Source of the DNA: OFTM382 sp964352615
GTDB taxonomy: Bacteria; Planctomycetota; Phycisphaerae; Phycisphaerales; UBA1924
Length of the DNA: 27,237 nucleotides
Assembly (NCBI GenBank): GCA_964352615.1
Contig: CAYGSG010000036.1
Coordinates: 1-27,237, forward strand
Direction of reading: 5' to 3'
Made by a program: the position numbers and the translations under genes. The number at the start of each line of letters is the position of its first letter. Within the stretch, counting starts at the first letter, position 1. This document shows positions 11,501 to 16,779 of this stretch, in pieces. The notes beneath the pieces are model-generated. The model was given only the letters and a program-made list of their open reading frames with translations, was not told the origin of the DNA and ran no database searches.

Positions 11501-12181
11501 ATCGAGCCTTGCGCCCGTGAACACATCGAGAAGCTCGTTATCGAAGAACACGGATACACGGAACGCATTGGAATTCATTCCCTCGCCGTCGCCGCTTCGG
11601 CCAAAGCCCGTCTCCCACGAGATCTCATTGAGCACCAACGGTGCGTCGTTGACGTTCGCCGTCGGGAACATCTCGAATTCCCAGAAATCACCCGCTCTGG
11701 CGTTCACGTCCAGCATGAAGTCCGTAACCGTGGCATCGGTCGGGTCCTCGGCGATCAGACGGAAGTCCTGTGTCGAGTTCTGGAACGTCCGCCGGACCCG
11801 CAGGAACGGGTCGCCATCGCTCGCGAGGAACGTGTTGGTCCCAACCGGTCCCGCGTTGAAGTCGTCGCCGTTGAAATCGACCAAGACCTCTTCGGGATCG
11901 TTGTCTCCGATTTCCTCGTTCGATGCGGAGTAGGGAATCGTGTAGGCGAAGCTCAACGCCGGGCTCTGGAAAACCCCCGGAGCAATCTGAAACGAGTTGT
12001 CGCCCGCGATCGTGAAGCTGAACAGCAGCCGGCGCTCCTCGAGCGCCTCAAACCGTTCAACGATGGTTCCCGCGTCATCGCGGGAGTCGCCAGATGGGCG
12101 CAGGCCAAAGACCTTGCGAGCCATGCCGGCGACGGCGCTGAGCGAGCGAGCGGAGGGACGACGATGGAAGAACCCTGGCAT
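2549..12181 (-). CDS. Giant secreted/cell-surface protein, LEPR-XLL-like N-terminus, beta-solenoid repeats, degenerate metallopeptidase-like C-terminal domain
   Basis: A 3210-residue protein. The ATG at 12181 has GGAG 5 bases upstream. Residues 45-55 (EALEERRLLFS) match the LEPR-XLL-type motif found near the N-termini of large planctomycete exported proteins; there is no classical signal peptide. Roughly 680-777 and 2587-2717 look like PPC (pre-peptidase C-terminal) beta-sandwiches (VDVYAFAS, VDVYTISL, with FLVVQGTG and FTLIVGNG), and 2815-2955 is PPC-like. About 460-530 and 850-2380 hold many short Gly-rich strand repeats (such as AGNLGTFATGL, IRVGGHVFVPGF, GGNLGNLSV), probably a parallel beta-helix. 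About 2395-2497 is Ig-like, followed by an EF-hand/dockerin-like loop (DGDGDGVIAVGDD). Residues 2969-3210 resemble a metallopeptidase domain whose HEXXH position reads RRIGE. I read no cysteine and only about 12 lysines. No membrane anchor, PEP-CTERM tail or autotransporter barrel is visible. Probable role is adhesion or envelope structure (inference). Long plus-strand frames inside it are shadows. Confidence 0.9.
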   Translation of the reverse strand: MPGFFHRRPSARSLSAVAGMARKVFGLRPSGDSRDDAGTIVERFEALEERRLLFSFTIAGDNSFQIAPGVFQSPALSFAYTIPYSASNEEIGDNDPEEVLVDFNGDDFNAGPVGTNTFLASDGDPFLRVRRTFQNSTQDFRLIAEDPTDATVTDFMLDVNARAGDFWEFEMFPTANVNDAPLVLNEISWETGFGRSGDGEGMNSNAFRVSVFFDNELLDVFTGARLDALLGGLVADPDDATDEFLFRVTEDDLLDADGNPQKFTRIRVDAIANEDLFIDNVQTILPPGNFAGLVESRIFGAQITLTGPVGASVTVTDLFGRDMISTLRSVIPGNSEVPVIDSNDDGVPDYNDGIGQIIVSGGDATTVVSLTGGTIEWNDDLTDGITFFEPGFGGFFEYTPVDSITGLFDEFEDAGFGYIWRTIDTDTEFAGLPPGPGSVIIGAPSALVRSVNGTANDYLGSPGNGTLNDGFNDARFGVRVNGTIGSVNVHGVVHGTSTVAGSLGRWNVGYQVGSLSVEGDLGQFFSASEAGLWSIDEDFDQGTNAVPADQFFRTDSQLVVGRAVREIAIAGRSLMDVTVVGDLTSPNTRPARPIFEYTETETITPIDPSADNYDEAVIGLFQNSTFLTLSGDAGTDRFQYPLVLFGTDLIRNDSLLAAEWIGSLGSSVRVTGDIGAADPNHSDDGVDVYAFASDGVSPIKVELSDTAGLQIRLMDKDGRTLAAVQRGLIEDLQDSLFINYVPESAGVYFLVVQGTGVAAATDGANNASPYSFIVSGMQSTTLGSYRTGSNSGAFAQSAGELPGGTTQSISIVNGGLGLFRVGTGIVDAGGMEADSTAVLNNRNEDEIDDLLSLGGLSLEVNGDAGALLFGSDIHGFAGTPVTLRIAGNLGTFATGLSTLAGGGFTGVEGDVLFASLDVGGAVGSFDIRGSIGVDEDMDGRPTSFGLSIAVGTNDTAVSSNIGAIRVGGHVFVPGFSLIGPANTSVGSFFVTQDADAAGDVVDARTGFFGTSTLDPNVSINLGPGSDIRFADFLKIDGVAQVDRTTELRGGTPVQFVDDGGARFTITVQGASSNDLVGQIRFLAVSSSEGVAVAQIDNLDLSGGRRLQIRSLDNPGGAQTAPISIGRILISNADAQSTIEITGNVEIDVYRIDQIGGAAFRLIRNTTPGGDLVAVDVVGLDELDVQQGDVGRTQVPAFGPQEIGPFLGVQSGLNEMVLGALGVPEEAMSGLWNGIDFRPFNDLDAGMGYSDDLGSPLDPYLNGVVIRTGGVRLVSVSGALGDFILQDALAELETIRIDDDGTAPLGRFDGLIGSVFANIIDDIDVGMGIIGVEDDPFARAGVFANDELRTFRATDAVVSGVISAANIDFTNSGEVGEDQGALEVGGIDLIELTNSILTDAFVSTQSHDFFWATVSADQDNEKAVNGEINRIRGNNSDIFRSQITTVRLFDAQLVNGFFDASVLIIAEDLDLFRAAGFRNTTVAGTDLEFQQATIQVQQNVGRIETFDLAGDFSDISIDVVGSVLGSISGRDFRRFDLDVDNEIASLIASGDVVASSIVVGAFESLAIAGSLRTSEMFVSGPLEVLTVGGEIFNTSIEVTGTEGRIDRITVTRDITGSITSSGPIGVIETTVGDLGGFIRTTRPSATVGTLSAARDLTASTDLSGGVSSLLAGRNIGSSANPGLIVVRGALIEANAFGQLHSDIVVGQGVQTFTLGAVSNKPGENLVGLGTLAAAGRIEEVSISGDFGGGITSYSGGIGSFTITNGSFLPGNSVSAFAGSIDSLIINAGNLYGDVFADHNIRVITVTASADGVFGDVGISPFLSASVASSDSLRNQLPPGLSPSTAVDGPRITAGWNIGIITVSGGSMYEAVIHAGRALGAVTVAQNIQGDGLTPRPATTIAARDSVFSVTAGGYMAGTAIIGGLRSFGADGLAGGTGANADTVNSGFVQMVTVGQSLFNNTFVAGMNAGPDGVYNTGDERTEIGVSFVGSVTAPGEVMNTTVFSEVVPEAATAGGRVTVGGVGTAVNDADVATGFVGRELTPGTPLTFATTAGSGNITFTGPGRVFFDDATSRVIFGAGSNFSTSIIVNSDSGVLTDFDVVSINNGSAGLIRVNASLLGDSDIVVDAFVLNLTAGFFNAGDIRVGQHTGPINLGPFRGGTLSAKNAAFVTIGGNLGNLSVADPDPDTIVPGSVPVIDIYSSGFFTVNGDTRAILSAQRAVTSFDFGGIVDNALIRAGDAIGTFRAVSVSESRISSGGFLSNFEVEQDVIDSQVLIGGDLGDDANFDTGSASEFTADQVRAGFNETVTIGGSLVRSDIVGGGLRGPDRFFGSGDDRLAAGRSVIGVVTIGDQIIGSNRASESFRILSSGSVGGTTVSGQAPQLTGNALVETPDLVPVPIRVIDLRVEQVSQTSFARIQFDQPMDASSFEDALTISEIRSPNNTLIRLQPNEDYTLSYDTGTDTLSVRFSRSITDSNLPLLTSNPAQGVYRFDLDQDLLRAKVVGAVLDGDGDGVIAVGDDYSQNDIVGDAGDKSAAASGTVTAVGQTGSTGQVDFFSPINLNTVLDNNFEPDGLPDVNKPFVLRGTIGDHPDNDARFFDFRADVDVYTISLQAGQILQLDATQGSAFRTTVALLNPDGSGAALAGVTAFNVGLPGQVVGQDLNVDQDRNFLITATGTFTLIVGNGAAAFDTPAIPDVASGQNILGDYAIGITVFDDGNSGFNAGTDSGNGENLPAAPSAQDFAGIDGAFSTADDRGTINAGGFAFTLDAGLDGVIGTADDIVRGSNTAGDTVTREGGIVTTRVRDAIGLPGATGIPSVIEPDVDIFHLNGNQPITQGTRVRVVMQLADFGADFGSRSAASDFQSFAENVQFSIFDTTTSTAIGDGLLLYSPSDFSPNGGEPGTIAQGDNVSYGYDANGDFFIEFIVGGRLDGNAGNPKYSVYVQGVFNTDYALQVTTTPAFEPIVRRRQNIFIETEGGSVDWLEVGSVSTPLAGFSAASLGFAGETIDNIPLDTFFVNQTVNRVQAIFDRAGLDVNISTDTRDFEFQPFSTIFLSSTVDPISSLTQRDVILINGGEDVFGFGLSFGFSEHVDAGNADRSDEAVVFVPSLALLGYTPSQVGIDDLADSLTSSVTRRIGELLGLQLTSNVNSPSGSIDVLAADSVTVVPGDSQFYNLVNAARSLSTGTDAAEDTTFFLGLQNAFALANFIVQDA

Positions 12182-12315
12182 GAAGGCTCCAAATTCCTCG
12201 TGGCTGAGGGACCCCGTAGGGTGTGGTTGGGCGTGCTATGGACATGCGTCCAAAACGCGGGTGGGTCGCTGGTGTGCCAGCTTAGGGGATCAAAGAACCG
12301 CTGTGGGCGGGTATC

Positions 12316-12333
12316 AAAGGGCTTTGGCCCTTT
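12316..12333 (-). terminator. Hairpin upstream of the giant gene
   Basis: AAAGGGC-TTTG-GCCCTTT is a perfect 7 bp stem with a 4-base loop. It lies 135 bases upstream of the giant gene start and just below a second hairpin. It may be a terminator for the upstream unit or a leader structure. It has A/U-rich ends but no long U-tract. Confidence 0.4.
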
Positions 12334-12341
12334 TCAGACCC

Positions 12342-12359
12342 CCGTCGCGCTCGCGACGG
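12342..12359 (-). terminator. Second hairpin, 8 bases from the first
   Basis: CCGTCGC-GCTC-GCGACGG is a perfect GC-rich 7 bp stem with a 4-base loop. On the minus strand it begins 22 bases after the stop of the possible small ORF, and the 12316-12333 hairpin follows it. Tandem hairpins suggest a transcript end or a structured leader. Confidence 0.4.
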
Positions 12360-12381
12360 CCTGATCACCGACGGTCACACA

Positions 12382-12510
12382 CTACTCCCGGGACCACCAA
12401 CGCACAACCTCCAAGGTCGATCCCTGCCACTTGTACTCCGTGCGGCCCCTGGCAGCCAATCCGAACCAACAAGCGGGGGCTGGTTCGATGTGATCAGCAC
12501 ACTGGGCCAT
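12382..12510 (-). CDS. Possible small protein, 42 residues, unknown function
   Basis: On the minus strand an ATG at 12510 opens 42 codons ending in TAG at 12382-12384. The peptide starts MAQCADHIEPAPACWFGLAA and ends EYKWQGSTLEVVRWWSRE, with four Trp and two Cys. GGAG lies 8 bases before the ATG, a TATAGT hexamer (12540-12545) would place the 5' end about 20 bases upstream of it, and two hairpins follow the stop. That ordered set of signals is why I list it. Against it: it is short, no homologue is recognised, and open frames are common in GC-rich DNA. It could instead be part of the leader of the giant gene or of the pheA 3' end. Confidence 0.3.
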   Translation of the reverse strand: MAQCADHIEPAPACWFGLAARGRTEYKWQGSTLEVVRWWSRE

Positions 12511-12539
12511 GGGCCGAACTCCGTCGCTCGGCCGCATCC

Positions 12540-12545
12540 ACTATA
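12540..12545 (-). promoter_or_regulatory. Possible -10 element (TATAGT)
   Basis: The minus strand reads TATAGT, 5 of 6 matches to TATAAT, in a GC-rich context. No good -35 lies 16-18 bases upstream; instead the inverted repeat 12563-12585 covers that position. It could drive the small ORF and/or the giant gene. Confidence 0.25.
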
Positions 12546-12562
12546 CAGCATCGGAGCCGTGA

Positions 12563-12585
12563 GTGATCCACTTTTCCCGGATCAC
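12563..12585. repeat. Inverted repeat, possible operator or pheA terminator
   Basis: GTGATCC, a 9-base spacer, then GGATCAC: perfect 7-base arms. It begins about 52 bases below the pheA stop and covers the -35 position relative to the TATAGT at 12540-12545. Either a pheA transcript-end hairpin or a repressor/activator site would fit. Confidence 0.4.
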
Positions 12586-12637
12586 GACGATTCCCACCAT
12601 CTTTATCCACACCCAACCCAACGTCCACAGGCTCGTT

Positions 12638-13852
12638 CTATGACAGAATCCGCCGGGACCGAGGGTAACTCCCTAGGACCGTCAGGGCCTTGCAGTGCTT
12701 CTCCGCCGCCTTGATCGCCCCCGTCAGCGGCTCCTGATCCCGGTGACCCTCAGCGTCGATGAAGAACGTGTACGTCCAGTTCGAGCCCCCGCTGGGCCGC
12801 TCGTGGATGTACGTCAGGTTCACCCCCGCGTCGCGGAACACCGCCAGCACGTCCACCAGAGCCCCGGGCCGATCCACCGTGTTGAACATGATCGAGGTCT
12901 TGTCGTCCCCGCTAGGCAGGGCCTGCTGGCGGCTGATGACCGCGAACCGCGTCACGTTGTCCGGCTGGTCCTCGATCTTCTCAAACAGCACGCTCAGCCC
13001 GTAGATCGTCCCGGCCAGCTCGGAACCGATCGCCGCCGAGCCGGGCTCAGCCCCGATTGATTCCGCGATTTTGCACTCCTCGACCGCGATCTTGACCGCC
13101 GCACTGCTGCTCGCTGCGGGGATCAAGTCGGCACCCGGGTACTGCGTCGCAAGCCACTTTCGACACTGGCTGAACGCCTCGGGCTTGGAATGAATCCGCC
13201 GAACTGCTTTGGGCTCGCAGTTGGCCAGCAGCGCGTGGTGCACCGCCAGTTGGGCCTCGGCGTAGATCGTCACGTTGCTCCGGTGCTCGCGGAAGGCATC
13301 GAGCGTCTCCGCGACCCCGCCGCCTGTCGAATTCTCGATCGGCGCGAGCCCGTAATCCACATGCCCACGTCGCACCTCGGTGAAAACACCCGCGATCTCG
13401 TGCATGTCCTCGAAGCTCACCGAGCTGCCGAACTGCCGCTGGCTCGCCAGGTGGCTGTACGACCCCGGCGGGCCGAGGTACCCAATCCGCAAAGGCTGCT
13501 CCAGCGCGAAGCTCCCGCTCATCAGCTCCCGATACACCGCCTCCACCGTCCGGTCCGACAGCGGCCCCTGGTTGTGCTTGAGCGCCCGCTCGAGCACCGC
13601 ACGCTCGCGGTGGGGCGCGTAGATCGGCACGTTCCGTCCACGCTTGAGCTTGCCGACCTCCACCACAGCACGCGAACGCTCGTTGATGAGCTTCACCAGC
13701 CGGGCATCAAGCCGGTCGATCGTTTTGCGCAGCGAGTCCAGCGCCGCCGAGTCCTCGGGCGCTTCGCCCCCCGCACCGTTGACCGTCTTGGCGGCACCCT
13801 TGGCCTTGGCTGGCTGGCTCGTCCGCTTGCTGGCAGCCTTCTTCTTCGCCAT
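12638..13852 (-). CDS. pheA: Bifunctional chorismate mutase / prephenate dehydratase with ACT domain
   Basis: A 404-residue cytoplasmic enzyme that converts chorismate to prephenate and then to phenylpyruvate, the route to phenylalanine. Residues 36-118 are an AroQ-type chorismate mutase (LRKTIDRLDARLVKLINERS). Residues 121-305 are the prephenate dehydratase, with GYLGPPGSYSH, APIENSTGGGV and the TRF catalytic motif at 301-303. Residues 318-395 are the ACT domain, with GALV (330-333) and ERPS (351-354), the usual phenylalanine-sensing elements, so allosteric feedback by Phe is expected. I chose the ATG at 13852 because GGAG lies 6 bases upstream; the open frame extends back to 14032, but that extra stretch is not family-like. 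The first 30 residues are an unusual Lys/Ala-rich extension (MAKKKAASKRTSQPAKAKGA). Transcribed alone, divergent from the gene at 14062. Confidence 0.95.
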   Translation of the reverse strand: MAKKKAASKRTSQPAKAKGAAKTVNGAGGEAPEDSAALDSLRKTIDRLDARLVKLINERSRAVVEVGKLKRGRNVPIYAPHRERAVLERALKHNQGPLSDRTVEAVYRELMSGSFALEQPLRIGYLGPPGSYSHLASQRQFGSSVSFEDMHEIAGVFTEVRRGHVDYGLAPIENSTGGGVAETLDAFREHRSNVTIYAEAQLAVHHALLANCEPKAVRRIHSKPEAFSQCRKWLATQYPGADLIPAASSSAAVKIAVEECKIAESIGAEPGSAAIGSELAGTIYGLSVLFEKIEDQPDNVTRFAVISRQQALPSGDDKTSIMFNTVDRPGALVDVLAVFRDAGVNLTYIHERPSGGSNWTYTFFIDAEGHRDQEPLTGAIKAAEKHCKALTVLGSYPRSRRILS

Positions 13853-13858
13853 CGATCG

Positions 13859-13862
13859 CTCC
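13859..13862 (-). promoter_or_regulatory. Shine-Dalgarno deciding the pheA start
   Basis: GGAG on the minus strand, 6 bases before the ATG at 13852. It favours this start over upstream in-frame codons. Confidence 0.6.
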
Positions 13863-14061
13863 ACTTCCGCCGCCGTCTGGCCGGTTGTCCGAGAAGGCCT
13901 CGCCCACGCGGACCCTCGGCCAGCACACCTGGGCCACCTGCTATGCTCGACCGTCTTATCGGTCATCGGGCCCCTTGGCTCGCCACGAGCCCGCCCGATC
14001 GGCCGAAATCTTCCTAGATCGTTGTCCAACAAGGTTCTGTGACCGGGCCCAAGCTGTATTC

Positions 14062-15102
14062 ATGCCCCTGACTCCTGACCATCTCACCCAGCTTGCCTCG
14101 CCCGATTCGGCGAAAGCTGCGCTCGCCGCCCTCACCGAGGGCGGAGCTGCCGATCTGTCCATCGGCCAGCTCGCCTCCGCCGCGGGCGTAAACCTGCCCG
14201 AGACCGCTGACCTCTCGGCGTGGACCGCGGCGGCGACCGATGCGGCCTCGGGAACGCCATTGCTGATCGCGGGCATCGTCGCGGTCTGCGCCGGAGCGAT
14301 GCTCTGGATTCTTGGCGAGCGGGCGTTGCGCGGCATCGGGATCGTGGTCTTTGGGCTGCTGGGAATGGCTCTTGGCGCAGCGGGCGAGATGCTCACCAGC
14401 GGCGTGTTCGGGCCGGCCACCATCGGGGCTGCTGCAGTCGGCTCCCTCGCAGGCCTTTGCCTAGGCGCTCTGGCCGTGGGCCTGCTCAGCCGATCGATCT
14501 GCATGTTCACCGGCGCCTCGACAGGCGTGCTGGCAGCCATGCTGCTCGCAGCCAGCCCGCTGAGCCTGCCTACCACCACCGCCAGCCTCGGCCATGACAA
14601 CCAGCCATCGCAGGCCTCGCAGCCAACAAGCTCGCGTCTACTCACCGTTGCTGGCCCCGAAAGCGAACGGGTGCAGGCCCGCATCGATGAGCTCTCGGCC
14701 AAGCTCGATCGCCTCGAACGCGAACGACAAGCCGCGAATGGCGACCCGCCTCAAGAGGCCGCCGCATCAACGAGCCCGCTGCAAACGCTGGTCTCGTCGC
14801 TGCCCGCATCGGTCAAAGACCGCGTGAGTTCCAGCCCCGCGGCTCCCAGCACGCTGCTCGCGGGCTCGGCCATCGGAGCCGGGGCAGGCCTTGTGCTCTC
14901 GATGGTCATGGGCCGGTGGTCGCGCCGGCTTGCCGCTGCCTCGCTCGGTGCGGCCATCTTCACGCTTGGATCGCTCGCGGTGCTCATCGAGCTCGACTCA
15001 GCGACCATGCCCTCGAGCACGACGCTGGCCGGGAGCTGGATCGGGCTGGCGCTGCTTCGCTCGTTCGTGCCGGGCCGAGCCAAGCCGTCTCAGGGCGACT
15101 GA
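14062..15102 (+). CDS. Polytopic membrane protein of unknown function with central coiled coil
   Basis: I do not recognise this 346-residue protein. Residues 1-63 are a soluble Ala-rich N-terminus. Predicted membrane helices lie at about 65-84, 89-108, 120-141 and 145-168. A hydrophilic middle follows, with a short charged coiled coil at 199-226 (ESERVQARIDELSAKLDRLE), then helices at about 264-284, 291-311 and 319-335. The membrane segments are rich in Gly and Ala (GIVVFGLLGMALGAAGEM), a pattern seen in small-residue-packed bundles. The frame is open back to 13885, but that part has no protein-like character and overlaps pheA, so I start at the ATG at 14062; no clear Shine-Dalgarno precedes it. 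It ends 9 bases before the convergent nuoN stop. No enzymatic motif is visible. Confidence 0.75.
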   Translation: MPLTPDHLTQLASPDSAKAALAALTEGGAADLSIGQLASAAGVNLPETADLSAWTAAATDAASGTPLLIAGIVAVCAGAMLWILGERALRGIGIVVFGLLGMALGAAGEMLTSGVFGPATIGAAAVGSLAGLCLGALAVGLLSRSICMFTGASTGVLAAMLLAASPLSLPTTTASLGHDNQPSQASQPTSSRLLTVAGPESERVQARIDELSAKLDRLERERQAANGDPPQEAAASTSPLQTLVSSLPASVKDRVSSSPAAPSTLLAGSAIGAGAGLVLSMVMGRWSRRLAAASLGAAIFTLGSLAVLIELDSATMPSSTTLAGSWIGLALLRSFVPGRAKPSQGD

Positions 15103-15111
15103 GCCGCTGGC

Positions 15112-16779
15112 CTATCGAACGCGATCGACCGTCGCTACAGACTCGGGTGTTGCTTTCGCCGCAGGTTCAACGCGCTCAGCCGAGCGAGGCTTGAGCACGA
15201 CACCCGGCCCCCGCCTGGCCGCTTCTTGCGAAGACACCGCGAGTTGGTTGGCGAACACCGCAAGCACGACCACGCCCGCCGCCGACAGGATCGCCGCGAT
15301 GCGACGCGTGCCAAACGGCACGGGCCGCACGCGGTCCTGCGCATCGCCCGGTTCTTCGAGCCACACCATCGCGACCAGCTTGAGGTAGTAGAACGCCGCG
15401 ATCGCCGAGTTCAGACCAAGGATCACCACGAGTGGCATGCGTCCCGCGCTAATGCCGCTGGTGAACAGGCCGAACTTGCCGATAAACCCGAGCAGCGGCG
15501 GCAGGCCCAGCATGCTCATGCAGCACAGCACAAACACCCAGCCCAGCGCCGGGTGCCGCCTGCCAAGGCCCCGCAGATCGTCCACAGTCTGCAACTCGGA
15601 TTCGTCGCTGCTGTTTTCGAGGCACGCGAGCACCGCGAACGCGCCGAGGTTCATCACGCCGTAGCACAGCAGGTAGAACAGCGTCGCCGCGATCCCGTTC
15701 TGCTCGAAGCTCCCGTTGCCCGGGCCCGCGATGATGCCCACGAGCATGTAGCCCGAGTGCGCAATCGATGAATACGCGAGCACCCGCTTGATGCTCGTCT
15801 GCATCCACGCCATCACGTTGCCAACGGTCATCGTGGCGATGGCCATGATCCACAGCACCACGTCCGCCGCCGGCGGCAGCGTCCCACGGTCGCCCCCGAT
15901 CATCAGCCCCGTGTCGCGGTAGCCCCAGCCCGCTGCGGTCGCCAGCAGCACCATCGTGATAATGCCCGCGGTCTTGGGGGTGAACGCGAGGAACGCCGCG
16001 ACCGGCGCCGAAGCGCCCTCGTACACGTCCGCCGTGTAGAAGTGCATGGGCACCGCTGCGATCTTGAACGACACGCCCACGAGCGACATGACCAGCCCGA
16101 TGATCGCGATCGTGTTGGGCTCAGCCGAAGGCGCCAGTGCGGCTCCGATCTCGACCAGCTTGGTCGAGCCCGTGCCGCCGTAGAGCAAGGCGAACCCGTA
16201 CAGGAAGATCGCAGCGCCGAGCGCGCCCAAGAAGAAGTATTTGACGCTGGCCTCCTGCGCACGCGACCAGGCCTTGGAGTCGCCGCCAACATCCGACCCG
16301 GCCCGGCTCATCACGACCATGACGTACGTCGGCAGGCTTGTGAGTTCGAGTGCGAGGAACAGCCAGATCAGGTCGTCCGCCGAGGCGCACAGCATCGCGC
16401 CCATCAGGCTGAACAGGAAGAACGCGTAGAACTCCGCCCGCAGAGCCCGCGAAGCGTTGTAAGTCGCCCGGCCCGCTAGGATCATCCGCTCGTAGCCACG
16501 ATCGACCGTGCCCGCAACCAGCAGCACCAGCAGCAGCCCGACCAGCGCGATCAGCGCCTTGCCAAAGCCGATCAGGCCCGGCATCGGCATCCCGATCTGG
16601 CTCGCGTACCCCGTGCTCGTGTTGACCGCGAGAATGCCCGCGAGAAGCAGCGTGCCACCGGTGACCATGCCCGTCATCTTGCGTGCCGCCAGCGACGGGC
16701 TCAGCCCAAGCAGCAACACCAAGCACGCGCCGATGAACATCGCGATCTCTGGGAGCAACAGTGGCAGCCGTTCGGTCAT
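15112..16779 (-). CDS. nuoN: NADH-quinone oxidoreductase subunit N
   Basis: A 555-residue inner-membrane antiporter-like subunit of complex I, one of the three that carry proton translocation channels. Family motifs are clear: the conserved Glu helix (FLALELTSLPTYVMVVM), the Lys helix (FKIAAVPMHFYTADVYEGAS) and RVLAYSSIAHSGYMLVG. It is somewhat longer than the usual 480-500 residues, with a C-terminal hydrophilic tail of about 40 residues (ending SVATVDRVR). The ATG overlaps the nuoM stop as ATGA at 16776-16779, showing translational coupling. It is the last gene of the nuoJKLMN block. Confidence 0.97.
   Translation of the reverse strand: MTERLPLLLPEIAMFIGACLVLLLGLSPSLAARKMTGMVTGGTLLLAGILAVNTSTGYASQIGMPMPGLIGFGKALIALVGLLLVLLVAGTVDRGYERMILAGRATYNASRALRAEFYAFFLFSLMGAMLCASADDLIWLFLALELTSLPTYVMVVMSRAGSDVGGDSKAWSRAQEASVKYFFLGALGAAIFLYGFALLYGGTGSTKLVEIGAALAPSAEPNTIAIIGLVMSLVGVSFKIAAVPMHFYTADVYEGASAPVAAFLAFTPKTAGIITMVLLATAAGWGYRDTGLMIGGDRGTLPPAADVVLWIMAIATMTVGNVMAWMQTSIKRVLAYSSIAHSGYMLVGIIAGPGNGSFEQNGIAATLFYLLCYGVMNLGAFAVLACLENSSDESELQTVDDLRGLGRRHPALGWVFVLCCMSMLGLPPLLGFIGKFGLFTSGISAGRMPLVVILGLNSAIAAFYYLKLVAMVWLEEPGDAQDRVRPVPFGTRRIAAILSAAGVVVLAVFANQLAVSSQEAARRGPGVVLKPRSAERVEPAAKATPESVATVDRVR

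Larger units (their letters stand above)
12182..12637. other. 456-base region between pheA and the giant gene
   Basis: Both flanking genes are on the minus strand. Contents: three inverted repeats (12316-12333, 12342-12359, 12563-12585), a possible -10 element at 12540-12545, a possible 42-residue minus-strand ORF (12382-12510), and one exact DnaA-box-like nonamer (TTATCCACA, 12603-12611). It should hold the pheA terminator and the promoter of the giant gene. No tRNA or known riboswitch was recognised. Confidence 0.6.

Noticed and set aside
12164..12364. 66-codon plus-strand frame overlapping the start of the giant gene
   Set aside because: Overlaps the 5' end of the giant gene antisense, runs through both hairpins and has no ribosome-binding site.
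12603..12611. Exact DnaA-box nonamer TTATCCACA between pheA and the giant gene
   Set aside because: Only one copy, no AT-rich unwinding region and no dnaA/dnaN nearby; one such nonamer in 27 kb is near chance.
13948..13965. Short inverted repeat GACCG-N6-CGGTC in the pheA divergent region
   Set aside because: Only 5-base arms; expected often by chance in GC-rich DNA.
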